Shown here in pieces: positions 47,102-58,480 of a DNA stretch of 64,000 bases. Below the pieces are notes generated by a model. The model searched no databases. It saw nothing but the letters and a program-made list of their open reading frames with translations, and was not told the DNA's origin. Every line of letters starts with the position of its first letter. The first letter of the stretch is position 1. The translations under genes were made by a program, and so were the position numbers. This DNA is from Larix kaempferi (Eukaryota; Streptophyta; Pinopsida; Pinales; Pinaceae). The stretch is from the NCBI GenBank assembly GCA_027924585.1, contig BSBM01000442.1, positions 744,001 to 808,000 on the forward strand, in the 5' to 3' direction.

Positions 47102-47852
47102 CTATAGACGAAGAAGAACCATACCAGTTGCGTGAAAAGTGCGCTTAGAACGGTGCTGATCGGCTTGTTGTTTTAGTTGAATTCTTGCCATGTGAAGATT
47201 GTCCTGCAGAATGAGAAGAATTTGATCGTGGTTTCGAAGAACCGAGTCAATTGCCTGAAGTGGGGAGCTGCTGAGCGTGTATGGAAGAAGAACTGGTGGT
47301 GCCTGTCCATAGACTGCTTCATATGGTGTCCTTTTAGATGTGGTATTGTACCATTGGAGCACTTCGAGGAAATCCATAGAAATAGTTGTCCAAATCTGTG
47401 TAGGGATGGGCAAGGGTTCGAGCAGTCCCGAAAGGCGTGTCGTTTCACCCCTGTTGACCTGGAAAGTATCACAGTCAACCACCATCTGTTGAATTTTTAT
47501 TTTCAGTCCCTGCCAAAAGAAGTTACATTGTTTCCGGTCAAAGGTTTTGAGGAACCCAGAATGCCCTGCCGATGAAGAAGCATGGAGTTCATAGAAGAGA
47601 TAGCCCTGTTGAACAGATTGCAACCAATTTGGAACAAGCAGAGAAATAGTTGTAAGAGAAACTGGGTCATCAAATGTGCGAGGAGCATCTGCCACCATCT
47701 TGTCCTTACCCTTCTTGTAAGTGATCGCATAGTCATAACCCATGAGTTGGATAACCCATTGTAGGTGTGTTGGGGAGGAGACCCGCTGTTCCAGGAAATG
47801 TTCTAGACTCTGGAGATCAGTCTTGATGCATAAATAATTCCCTAATAGGGAT
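47102..47852 (-). pseudogene. Gypsy pol remnant: RNase H tail and gutted integrase
   Basis: Reads HFLEQRVSSPTHLQWVIQL and GYDYAITYKKGKDKMVADA (end of RNase H), then the integrase zinc-binding region (HSGFLKTFDR...VVDCDTF, where the second Cys of the usual CDTC is lost), PTQIWTTISMDFLE, and immediately the late-integrase block TPYEAVYGQAPP. The catalytic core between these last two blocks has been deleted. Reverse transcriptase is missing upstream. Confidence 0.85.
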
Positions 47853-48834
47853 GGCTGCTACTTCTGTTCTGCGTGCAAAATAGCCATCATTTCCTGCTAA
47901 GATGTAGATGTTGCTGAATGCTTACCGGAAAGGTCTCTTGAAGGCGGCAAGCCCACTGGTGCAGCAAAGACACCTGCATATCTATCCAAGGAAGTAGTGG
48001 AGACCGTTGGTGGGTGCATCTGAATGGAATGGAGTTGAGCGATGACACCATGTGAATTCTTCTTAAGGATCTTTTCCAGGCGATGTGAACTGATGATGCA
48101 GAGAGACCTTGGTTGTAAGCCTGTAAATTTGTGTTGTGTCCCATTGACTGAAAACTGCATCCAAAGTTCAACAAAATCCCATAAGATGGGGCCAAGTGTG
48201 CGTAACCATTGAACGCCCAAAACCACATCACATCCGCCTAAGGACAAGGCAAACATGTCAGAGCGCAGGTTATAATCTTCCAGAGAAATACGCACATTGT
48301 GACACTTCCCTTGCAAGGTAAGTGTCACAATGTGGGCTGCTACAGAAGTAGCAGACCGTTGGTGGGCTGCTACTTCTGTTCTGCGTGCAAAATAGCCATC
48401 ATTTCCTGCTAAGATGTAGATGTTGCTGAATGCTTACCGGAAAGGTCTCTTGAAGGCGGCAAGCCCACTGGTGCAGCAAAGACACCTGCATATCTATCCA
48501 AGGAAGTAGTGGAGACCGTTGGTGGGTGCATCTGAATGGAATGGAGTTGAGCGATGACACCATGTGAATTCTTCTTAAGGATCTTTTCCAGGCGATGTGA
48601 ACTGATGATGCAGAGAGACCTTGGTTGTAAGCCTGTAAATTTGTGTTGTGTCCCATTGACTGAAAACTGCATCCAAAGTTCAACAAAATCCCATAAGATG
48701 GGGCCAAGTGTGCGTAACCATTGAACGCCCAAAACCACATCACATCCGCCTAAGGACAAGGCAAACATGTCAGAGCGCAGGTTATAATCTTCCAGAGAAA
48801 TACGCACATTGTGACACTTCCCTTGCAAGGTAAG
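47853..48834 (-). repeat. 470-base tandem duplication in the Gypsy protease region
   Basis: 47853-48322 and 48365-48834 appear identical (512-base offset; their translated products match residue for residue). They encode LGGCDVVLGVQWLRTLGPIL through VGLPPSRDLSG. The 42-base spacer 48323-48364 is made of inverted bits of the flanks. Confidence 0.92.
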
Positions 48835-49999
48835 GTGCCCCCATTGGCAACCGTGACTTCAAAGTTGGAGCAAGGATGGACAAAACAATCAGCCTGTTTG
48901 GCGATCCGAGGGTTAATGAAGTTATGAGTGCCACTAGAATCGATGAGTATTGTAAGAGGAAGCTTCTTGAAGTAACCCCTGACCCGCATTGTTTGGGGGG
49001 TGGTGACGCCGGATAAAGCATGGAGAGATATCTCTGGTTGGTCGTCCTGAGATGGGGGGTCAGTAGGCGGCTCCTGAATGTCCGCCTAATCATCCGATGT
49101 ATCTGGAGCTTCTTCACCAATTGCAGAGGTGGGCGGAGAATCCACATCTAAGAGATAGAGCTTTTGCTGAACACATCTATGTCCCCGACTGAATTTCTCA
49201 TCACAATTATAGCAAAGCCCTTTTTCTCTGCGTGCCTGCATCTCTGTTTCAGACAAATGCTTGATAAGAGTTGGTCGAGGAGCTGGCAGGATGGGAGGCC
49301 GTTGAGAACCCATATTTTGGAAGGGAACAAAAGTGGTTTTGGAGCGTTGTTGGGTTGCAATCTTGTCTTCTGCCAACTTAGCAAACCCTAGGGCTTCCAT
49401 CATTGTGTTGGGACAGAACATTTTGACCTTTGAGCAGATTTCATCCTTAAGACCACTGATAAAACAACTCCTGTAGAAGTCATCAGACAATCCTTCTTTG
49501 TGATTGACTAGTTTCTCAAATTCTGTCTGATACTCTCTCACAATGCCAATTTGACGAAGTTTAGTGAGTGCTCCGGTGAAGTCATCAAAAGCACTAGGAC
49601 CAAATCGTTGCAAAAGGAGTTGGCAAAAATTTGTCCATTTTGGCTCGTCATGAGCCTTGGTGTACCAACAGTACCATTGAAGGGCTTCCTGTTCCAAATG
49701 AAAGGAAGTGGAACTTTTTGGACATCAAAAGTATTATGCAGACTGAAATACTGTTCTGCACGATAGATCCATCCAGTCGGATCAGTACCATTGAAGCGAG
49801 GAAAATCAAGCTTCGGACCACGAAAATTGCTGGAAGAAGAGAACCCATTGTCTGATGAAGACTCGGACTGTCGTTTGTTGTTCATGGCTGAATGCTCAAG
49901 ATGGAGGCCGAGAAATTTTCCATCCAGATCCTAGAGTTTGGTTTGGATGGCTGCAAGTGCCTCCTCCATGGTTTTTGCTCCTGAGCGGGTGACAACCAT
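48365..49999 (-). pseudogene. Gypsy gag and protease
   Basis: Gag starts at ATG 49999 (MVVTRSGAKTMEEALAAIQT). After a TAG (about 49934) it continues through PKLDFPRFNGTDPTGWIYRA, a frameshift near 49695, EALQWYCWYTKAHDEPKW and the zinc knuckle CYNCDEKFSRGHRC. After a TAG at 49086 the protease follows with LTILIDSSGTHNFINP, where the family usually has D-S-G-S. Another frameshift lies near 48830. Inactive. Confidence 0.88.
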
Positions 50000-50970
50000 A
50001 GCCAGGAGTTTTTTCTTTTCTTTTCTTGGGAATGGGTATAAAAACACAAACAGAACCTTATTTAGTAAAGGGAAATTTGGATTTGAGAAAAAATCTGATG
50101 GGTAATTGGGGTTTGACGAGGTTTTGGACACTTTCGAATGGATAGGGAAGCATAAAATGAGGATTTTAGAAGCGGGGTGAAAGAACGGGAAAATTTGTCA
50201 GAGAGAGACAAAGAAGCAGAAATAGGGAATGAACACGGTGGCAAAATTTGAAGGGGATTGGGTGAAAATTAAAGAAGTTATGGCAAACCCTAAAAATAGA
50301 CAAATGTGGGATTTCTGGCTTTGGGAAGTGGAATTTGGGATAAGGTCCTAAGGAATGAAAGATGCAGAATGCGATTACAGGGGTGTCAGGGAAGTTTCAA
50401 GGGAAACAGAGTGAAAACAAGGGAGATATGGCGCCAAATGGATCGAAAACGGATGGATCTGAACGGCTTTCAGAATAGATCTGAAACGGCTGGATCTGGA
50501 ATGGCTTTCAGAATGGATCTGAAATAGCTCGGAATGGATCTAAAACGGCGCGGAAGTGATCGGCAATAGTTCAGCTGAAAATAGATATGGACCCTAGGTA
50601 TGTTCGGTTTCCTAACAATTCAGGGGTTTCACTTGGCCACCAATGCTGTTTGACGGCTTGCGTATTGGGGCAGTACCCCTCACTCCACGGCCCGGGTAAA
50701 ACTTATAACCGCTTTGCCAAAAACGACAACTCTTGGTTTACCTCACGGGTGGGAACTAGTCAATTAGGTAGGGGTCGTTGCCATTTTCGTTGGCAGGTCC
50801 TCTCAATGGGCTAGCTACTTTGGGGTTCCTGTGGTACTCCTCACAATGAGTTTTAGGGCTTATGCCCGAGTACTTCCCACAATTAAGCGGATAGGGATTA
50901 TTCCCAGATCTGAACTTGCAACAGATGCAGAAAAAAATTTGGTAGAAATTCCACCCAACGAGCCCAAAAA

Positions 50971-50985
50971 AGTGCTATGATACCA
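50971..50985 (-). other. Gypsy primer-binding site
   Basis: On the minus strand TGGTATCATAGCACT lies two bases inside the right LTR. It resembles the complement of the initiator tRNA-Met 3' end (TGGTATCAGAGC) with one mismatch. Confidence 0.75.
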
Positions 50986-50987
50986 GA

Positions 50988-51373
50988 TGTGAAGAACCTA
51001 CAACAATTAATTAATGAAAATACACGAGATAGCAGAAATAACAGAACTCAGAATTGCTTTTATTGATCACATGCCACTTTGAGGGGGCAGCCTCCTTTGA
51101 GCAAGCTCAATACAAATAACTTCACGGTACCTTCATTGGTCTCAACACAAACTTATATACTAAGTCTAGGCGCCAATATCGTGGGTCAATACCATGTGTC
51201 AATACAAACTATGGTTCAACAATTACTACGGGACGACTTACAAAGCATATGCGTCCAACAACAATAATACAAACTATGGATCAACAAATACTACTGGACG
51301 ACTTACAAAGCATATGCGTCCAACAACAATATACTAACAAAGTAAATAAAAGGGTTGACATGGGTTCCTAACA
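50988..51373 (-). repeat. Gypsy 5' LTR (right)
   Basis: 386 bases, TGTGAAGAACCTACAAC to GGTTCCTAACA. It contains two tandem ~65-base units near 51225-51345. Apart from that unit, identity to the left LTR is high by eye. Confidence 0.9.
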
Positions 51374-52590
51374 TGTCGTCTCTAACCCCAATCCTCACTA
51401 CTGTGTCAGGGCTAGCTCCCTTTGGATGTATGACTACTTGTTCTCTCCTAAAGATGATGACAAAACCCTTGTCCTCAATAAGTGAGATTGAGAGCAAGTT
51501 CTTCTTCAGTCTTGGTACATATAGCACATCTTGGCCCTCAAACGATCCACTTGACTCAAGCTTGAACAAAACTGTTCCCTCTTCCCTTACTGCATACTTG
51601 GCATCATCACTAAGCTCTACATGGATCCCTGAGTTTGATTTCGTCAATCTGATGAATAACTCTCGTGCTTTTGTCATATGACGAGATGCACCACTGTCCA
51701 AGTACCATGCACTCCTAGCAACTGTGTTGGTAGAAAGGCAAGAAACGAGTGAGAAATTGCTCCCGAACTTCGCAACAAACTCACTCAACTGAGTTTGTAG
51801 ATGCTACTACCTGCCGTGTCTTTCCTTTACCTTTCTTCTTCTCATGATGTTGAGATGCATAGTAGCCATTCTTGTGGCACACAAAACACTTGATCTTACT
51901 CAAGTTCTTCTTTCTCGGCTGTGAGGCTTCCCCCTCACCGTTGCCCTTCTTGCTGGAACTCTTGCCTTTGCCCTTGCCTTGCTGACAAAGGGTCATGTTC
52001 TCATCGCTACCTCCATGGTTGTGTGCCCTGGACTCCTCCCAAGTCTCTTCCTGGATGCAATAGTCCCATAGCCTCTCCTAGGTGGGGAGTTTCTACCAAG
52101 CATAGAGTCCTTTTACGAATGGTTCCCAAGGCTCGGTGAATCCATTCAATGCCACACTAACAAGCTCTGCATCGACTACTTTCTCCCTAATGGCTGCAAG
52201 TTGATCATGTATCTGAGTGATCTTCATGAGATAGCTGGTAACATTGTCAGATCTTGACATCCGGACATCCTTGAGCTTGTTTCTCAAGATCATCTACCTG
52301 TTCATGTTGTCACTCTGGAACTAGAGTTTGTACATTGCATGGGCCGTTGTTTTCTTTGCTACATGAGGAATTAAGTGATCCTTAACAACATCTAAGATCA
52401 CTCTCTAGGCTTTAATATCCTTCTTCTAATGAGCTTCCAACTGCGCTGGATTTGCTGGTGAAGCCACTGTCTTCTTCACAATATCCTAAAATTCATGTTC
52501 CTTCAAAAGCAATGTAACCCTTGCTTTCCATGACAGTAAGTAAGATGCTCCATCTAACCCGTCTTCAAATCTAAGACTGGTTGCTGCCAT
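51374..52590 (-). pseudogene. Copia gag and protease
   Basis: Gag starts at ATG 52590 (MAATSLRFEDGLDGASYLLS) and shows several TAG stops where the family has Trp or Gln. The UBN2-type block SDNVTSYLMKITQIHDQL is intact. The zinc knuckle CFVCHKNGYYASQH has lost its His and last Cys. The protease motif WYLDSGASRHMT is intact at about 51695-51730. The reading is cut at RIGVRDD by the Gypsy insertion. Confidence 0.88.
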
Positions 52591-52689
52591 AACTAGATTT
52601 GCACAAAATAACAGTTGTGTGCTTATTCCTTCAAGCACCCGCCAAAATCTATTGCTTTAGATTTTAGATCTACCTCCCTTTCAGAGTGT

Positions 52690-52703
52690 GAGCTCTAATA
52701 CCA
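52690..52703 (-). other. Copia primer-binding site
   Basis: Minus strand TGGTATTAGAGCTC directly abuts the right LTR at 52704. It is close to the initiator tRNA-Met complement TGGTATCAGAGC. Confidence 0.8.
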
Positions 52704-53135
52704 TGATAAATTTTAATTATTCCAGGCCTAAATAAAATATTTCCTAGTGATTTTCCTTGCTGAAATTACTTTTACAACTCACTGATTAAATTATATTGCT
52801 GGAATATTTTAATAGAAATAAATAGTGGAAACGATTCCAATGGAAAACATATCTACTCAATAAAATAACAAACATATAATTTTTTCCCTTCAAATCAACT
52901 TTTCGTGCATTAATTTCCAAGCTTACAAGGGCTCTCTTATTGGAAAAATGGCCCCGAGAAAATACAATAGCAAACTTGGCAAAATGCTCGCCTCCAACCT
53001 GTAAAACTGCCTAGCAAACTTATCTGCTTGCTGCTGTGCCGTATGACCTGTACGACATTGTTGTACGACCCATACAGATGCGCCCTATGCATTGCGTGCT
53101 TGTGGCTTTGTCTGCACAGCCACGACCTATGTTAC

Positions 53136-53223
53136 AAGGTTCGGATTCGGTGACCATTAAGTTTGATTCGGGTTAGAATTTTCTGACGAGGTTCAGATCA
53201 GGTTCAGGTTCACCATTAGGTTC

Positions 53224-53274
<51 letters not shown>

Positions 53275-54585
53275 TGAACCTATATATGTTTTTTTTTTTT
53301 CTGAAGGAATTAAAGGTTTAGATGGCTTGTTGAAAATATGCAGTAAGTTTTGACATGTGTTGCATTCGAGTGCTGAAAAACACAATTACGAGGCTGAAAT
53401 ATTGTAATTATTAAGTAATAACTTTCTTCATAGGGTCAAGTTTGTGATGAGAAGAAATAGAGACCTATCACTCTCAAGATGTTGTAAAGAGATGTGGATG
53501 TATATTTTGATTTATATCTTGAGATATAAAATATAATGGTTTTTTTCATGGGAAAAAATCTATATCCGAAGAATTATTGAAAGAACAATTTTTAGGTGTT
53601 TGTAGATATGTAATTGACTTGACTATGGTTAAATCAATTCACTAATGCGAATCCTATAGTGATTTATTAATTGCTTGTTCTTTGTGGTTAATTCAACTAT
53701 GTAAATAAAAGGATTGTGTATTCAACACAAAAAATAAGTGCAAGAATTCCACAATCACACATACACAAGGACACAAATATTTATCATGGGGGTACCTACT
53801 TGGCAAGGCAAAATTCCAACTCAAAATGTCTTCTTCGGTTCTTCTAGAGCTTATATTATCATGTACGAGCTTCAACAACAATGGGATGGATCTCCTTTAC
53901 ATTGTTTTCGTCGATCTATCGAGCAATGTTCTCAACAATCTTATGTGCCTCCAGAAATACAACCAAATGAATGACCTTCAAACCCCCATCTCTTTTTTGA
54001 CTACTCCTTTTATAATCTCCATTTTGAAGGTAGAAGGTGCAAATTTTCCAATTCCTACGTGATTGAAGTCCTTATGTTCTCAACCAAACAAATATTTTAT
54101 TTAACTACATAAATTTAACTTCTTCACATTGCAACAATCACACAATAGCTAGAAGTAAATAGCAGAAGCATAAAACAGTTACACACATACACATGGAATT
54201 TCTACTTCAAGTCATCTTATCATTTAACTAATCAAATCTTACAAGGCAACCTCCATAGCTACTAAAACTTAGTATATGCATGGTAAATAAATCCACCCCA
54301 AACTGATGTGTATGGCTTGTTGAAGAGAGGTACGACCAACACCAAAAATGAGAAAACAAAGTTATTATACATTCTGTGATTCAAATTGGATCAACATATA
54401 ATTTATCATTTGTTTTGGTGGTCTCTGGGTGGAACAATGGGATGAATTGGCTTGTAGGGCCTATTTTAGGGGTATGTGTTACTTTGCATATATATATATA
54501 GACGAACCTAATGGTGAACCTCATCTGAACCTTTTCAGAAAATTCTAACCCGAATCAAACTTAATGGTTCGCCTTGAACTCAGAC

Positions 54586-54618
<33 letters not shown>

Positions 54619-55592
54619 CTCTTTAAAATGAAATATAACACAAAATAATTAGAAATCAACATCAATAAACATACATGAATAAGAATCATTACTTAATCAT
54701 GATAAAATTCGATCATCAATGGTCTTATTAAATATACAATGCAATTGCAAATTGCAAAAAGTAGTAGAATATATTCTTCAAACATGGAAATTTGAAAGGA
54801 TGTCCATAGTGTGAGATACCTATAATCCCTAAAAAAATCACAAATGTTAAAACATGATCAAAATTTAAACACATAATGCATAATGCAATTGAAAATTACA
54901 GAATGAAGTAGAATAGTCTTTAAATTTCAAAGTTTAAAAGGAAATCCGTAATGTCAAATAATTATACTTTATAAAATTGTTTCACAAAATTTTAAACATG
55001 GTCAGAATTTCTTGTCTTGTGGCCTACTTGTAACATCATAAAGCTCTAAAACAAGAGCACATGTAGTAAATGGACTAGAATTGTGATCATCATATTCATC
55101 AATAAGTGGGATTCTATCATCACTAGGCTTAAGCTCATCACTAATGTCGCCAGCAGTGGCAAGAATATCTTCTTTTGCACTTGAAATAGGTGCAAACCAT
55201 GGGTTAGAGAGGAACTAGATGAATCTTTCGCGGCACTACTCAAGGCCAATTGCAAATTACTGAAGACATAAACAAGGTCTTCCAACCGTCTAGATAATAA
55301 CATTTCTTTTTTCTTGAATATGGTTTTTAACTCCATGCATTTTTAAACTTTCTAAAAACTGATCCAAAAAAATAAAAATAAAAAAAATAAAAATTGAAAT
55401 TCACCCTTTGCTTGAGGTTCGAAATGAGGTTCATTTGGGGTTCAAATTTGCTTCAGCTTTGCCTTGAAGTTTGCCTTGAGGTTCAGAATGAGGTCTGCCT
55501 TGAGGTTTGGCGAACTTCATTGAATTTCATTTTTTTTGGGTTCGCCAAATTTCGAACCTCAAGGTTGAAGTTCGGTGAACCATATGACTTAG
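53136..55592. mobile_element. Fold-back element inserted in the Copia LTR
   Basis: 53140-53232 is inverted at 54490-54585 (shared TTAAGTTTGATTCGGGTTAG). A third set of GAGGTTCG/GGTTCGCC units lies at 55400-55590, partly palindromic. The flanking LTR reads CCACGACCTATG on the left and CCGCAACGTGC on the right, both aligning with one site in the other LTR. This suggests a diverged ~9-11-base target duplication, as made by Mutator- or hAT-like elements. No transposase is recognised. Confidence 0.6.
53226..53273. repeat. (TA)n microsatellite
   Basis: About 24 TA units. Related TA and TG runs at 54488-54504 and 54589-54620 sit at the matching places of the inverted copy. Confidence 0.95.
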
Positions 55593-56157
55593 GCCGCAAC
55601 GTGCAAATGGTCACTTGGGTCTCTGTCTGTACGACTCTTGCTAATCGCTACGACTTTCGAATGAGTTGTATAGATGACGATTTGTTTGGACCTCTACTTG
55701 ACGGGTATGGCCCCCTAGAAAATTTCTCTGTCTGCTGCAATATCTCTCTTGGCCAAATCTAGAAAGTAGAAAGTCCTCTCCAAATCTAGAAAGTAGAAAG
55801 TCCTCTCCAACTCAATGCTTGAGTTTCACTCTCTTGTGATTGTGTTGGTGTGTCTTCTGCTCTCACCTTGGCTTCCTTTTATACTATTGGGATGAACCAA
55901 AACCCTAACTCTGATGGCTGAGATTAGATTTCACTCACTTGAGATCAATGGTTGAGATTCTTTTAATTAACTTTAGTAATGCCAAAAACTTAGACATTTC
56001 TCCCAAATTAACCTCAATTAATCTAAAAAAATACATTCACTTTAATAATTGGCTTTAATAAAGTGAATTTCCTAAATTCGTAAGAGGTATTAATGACGAT
56101 TTCTATAAGTAATACACAATCTCATGGAAATACCTGTCTAAGCTACAAACATCAACA

Positions 56158-57099
56158 CCAAAGATATTCAACTAAGTGCTTGGAGGGGAATTCCATATCC
56201 TCCAGCCATGCTAAAACTTCTCCAATAAAATATTGTTTATTTTAGAAGGCCCTATAGTCCTCCTAAGGTGGAGCATTCCCATTTGATTGCATAGAACACT
56301 TTGAGTGGGTCCACATTGCCACTCTTCATCTCCACAAGCCAATTGCCTTTATTAAATAAAGCACACATTCACTCTTCATTTGAGGGCTTGATCATGTCAA
56401 CAATGCCACATGGCATCTCTTTATGCAAAGAGCTGGTCTCCAGATATGTAGAAAAGCCTAAAAAAATGTGTACTTACCTTGAAGTCCTTGTAGGGTTAAA
56501 ACATGCCTCCAAATATGTAGAAATGCATCAAATAAGGTGTGCTCAACCCCAAAGGACCAAAAAAGTGAAAAATGCCCTCCAAATATGTGAAACATGCCTC
56601 TAACAATGTGTCTTTACCCCAAAGACCTCTTTGAAGGTGAAATGCACCTCCAAATATGTGAGGCTCCTCCATTAGGGTTATTTCTCACCCCTTCTTGCCT
56701 TCAATGTGCCCTAGCCACCTCCTTGAAGAGGGTGTTCAACATTAAGTTGGCCTTTGACCATGCCAAGTGCAATCTTATTGCCTCATGGCATGCCCTTTCA
56801 AGTTAGAGTGTTCCTTCTTCAATCCCTTTTTTTTAGCATGTGTCATACTTTGAACCTTCAATAAGGTAGGGCATTCATCTACATTCTCCATCCACGTGGC
56901 GCTGAAGCCTAGGGTTCAATCCATGAGTATGGGGCTCCATTAATAATGCAACATTGTGGTAATATAGGACAAGGTGCATGGCCTCCAAATCTCTTCTAGC
57001 AACCTGTAATTATCATTGAGCACCCATGGATTCTTGCTGTGTTAGTTAGAGGAAGATGTCGATGAAAATGCAAAATAAGCCATGCATTTTTAGGGGGTA
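56158..57099. other. No gene seen; degenerate short repeats
   Basis: Between 56440 and 56660 the block CCTCCAAATATGTGAAA recurs several times at irregular spacing. No coding pattern is recognised. Confidence 0.4.
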
Positions 57100-58480
57100 A
57101 AAACCTTTAGTTGGAGGGTTTATAGAGAAAACTAGATGCCCTATCTAGCTTTTGTCATCTTTGATGGTTGATGGTCAACTTGTGTAAGACCAAGGTGGTG
57201 ATCTTCTTCAATGGGTAAAAAGCATGTCCTTTTAGATTTTTGTTTCTTCTTTTAAGGGGTGGATGTTGAGATGACTGTAGATTACACCTACTTGGGAGTT
57301 CAGTTTTGAAAGCCTAGGTTTGAACTTTGGGTTGAGGAAATCCCTCCAACTCTGAATCAACAAGGGGTGTGGGGGTCCTTGCTCTCCTCGAGTGATTGTG
57401 TTTCTAGAACTACTTACAAGACACTTGATCCAAGATGGATCTTATGGATATTATCATTTGACCTGTAGGTTTTTTATGGTTTGAGTCTTGGGGGCCTTGT
57501 TTGCTCGAGTTGGGCCTGGCCAAGACGAAGAGTGTGCATAAAATTATGGTTGGTCGCATCGTTAGAGCAAGAGGATAGTTCTTTTGGCCATTATTTATGC
57601 AGAGTTTGTGGCCTACCCCTTTTGGCCTGAGGGCCATTTTTTGGGTTAGTCTCATTTCCACATCGGATTAGAGCTTTGATAACACGACAATAGGCAATTA
57701 CTGCTATTTGTACCTTTCTTTCTTCTCTTAGGAGGCCATTACCTGACCAGACCTACGAGACAGGCTCATTTTTTGTTCTTAGAGGTCTTGTGCCTTTAGT
57801 GAGTTGTATTTCAATGGATTGCCTCCCTCCATTTAGGTTTTATTTGAATGCCCTTGGCCATCTTGTGTTGAATAAACATGAGATGAGTAGGATCATCAGA
57901 GATGACATTTATAGGGAGCACATCTTGGTCACTTGGCTTGATCCACCATGGGGGTTGATACCCAAGATGGCCCTCTATGGAGAGCACTTCGTGGAGCTGA
58001 GAGGCATCATTGTTTGGCCTCCTTACATGCTAATTTATTGGATGCATGCACTTAGATTTGGTGTCAATACTCTTAAATCTCAACTTCTATTCATGGTGTG
58101 AGAGGAGGAAAAAACCGTCATTCTCAACCTTTTCCCATTTTCTAATAATCCTTTGGATTCCGAGTTAAAGTATCTTGGATTTTTTTCTAAAGCCAAACAA
58201 TTATTGTTACAATGACTAGATTTGGTCAGTTCACAAAATTGAATCTAGAATTCACAAAATTGAATCTAGAATCTCTTGTTGGAGTCACCGATTGCTATCC
58301 CATGGAGGTAGGCTTATCTTGGTAAAGTCTGTTTTTGAAAGTATACCTCCTCAACGACTCGCTTCTTTGAGATGACATGAGTTGTCGTGGGCCATTTCTT
58401 CTTCTAGCACTCTTGGAAAATCTTCTATCATGAGCTTTTTCTCTTCTGGATAGTTCTATTTTGGCCTCAGATGTTGGGAG
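57100..58480 (+). pseudogene. Non-LTR (LINE) reverse-transcriptase remnants
   Basis: Plus-strand pieces in mixed frames: LMVNLCKTKVVIFFNG and YTYLGVQF (about 57165-57310), CLPPFRFYLNALGHLVLNK (about 57815-57870, cf. the LSPFLF block of LINE RT), ELKYLGFFSKAKQ, and the strongest, RISCWSHRLLSHGGRLILVK followed by SVFESIPPQRLASL (about 58268-58362), a signature of the plant LINE region after RT. Endonuclease and the YADD box were not found, so this is a fragment. Confidence 0.75.

Larger units (their letters stand above)
46403..51373 (-). mobile_element. Ty3/Gypsy retrotransposon lacking reverse transcriptase, inserted in Copia
   Basis: LTRs at both ends (46403-46723 and 50988-51373), 5-base target duplication TGTCG (46398-46402 and 51374-51378), a primer-binding site beside the right LTR and a polypurine tract beside the left. 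Coding order on the minus strand is gag, protease, a short RNase H tail, and integrase pieces. The RT and most of RNase H and the integrase core are absent, so it is non-autonomous. Excising it restores the Copia reading RIGVRDD...NLYRLQGK. Confidence 0.93.
38690..56157 (-). mobile_element. Ty1/Copia retrotransposon, split by three later insertions
   Basis: Read on the minus strand: 5' LTR (right, 52704-56157), primer-binding site, gag, protease, integrase, reverse transcriptase, RNase H, polypurine tract, 3' LTR (left, ending 39377). This protease-integrase-RT order defines Copia. Insertions are a fold-back element in the 5' LTR, a Gypsy element between protease and integrase, and an LTR-like unit inside RT. 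Many in-frame stops show it is dead. The outer left end of the left LTR is missing or diverged beyond about 38690. Confidence 0.9.
52704..56157 (-). repeat. Copia 5' LTR, interrupted
   Basis: It starts TGATAAATTTTAATT next to the primer-binding site and ends CTACAAACATCAACA at 56157. After removing 53136-55592 the remaining ~1 kb aligns with the left LTR over its inner ~700 bases. A ~30-base local duplication (AAATCTAGAAAGTAGAAAGT) is at about 55757-55806. Confidence 0.8.
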
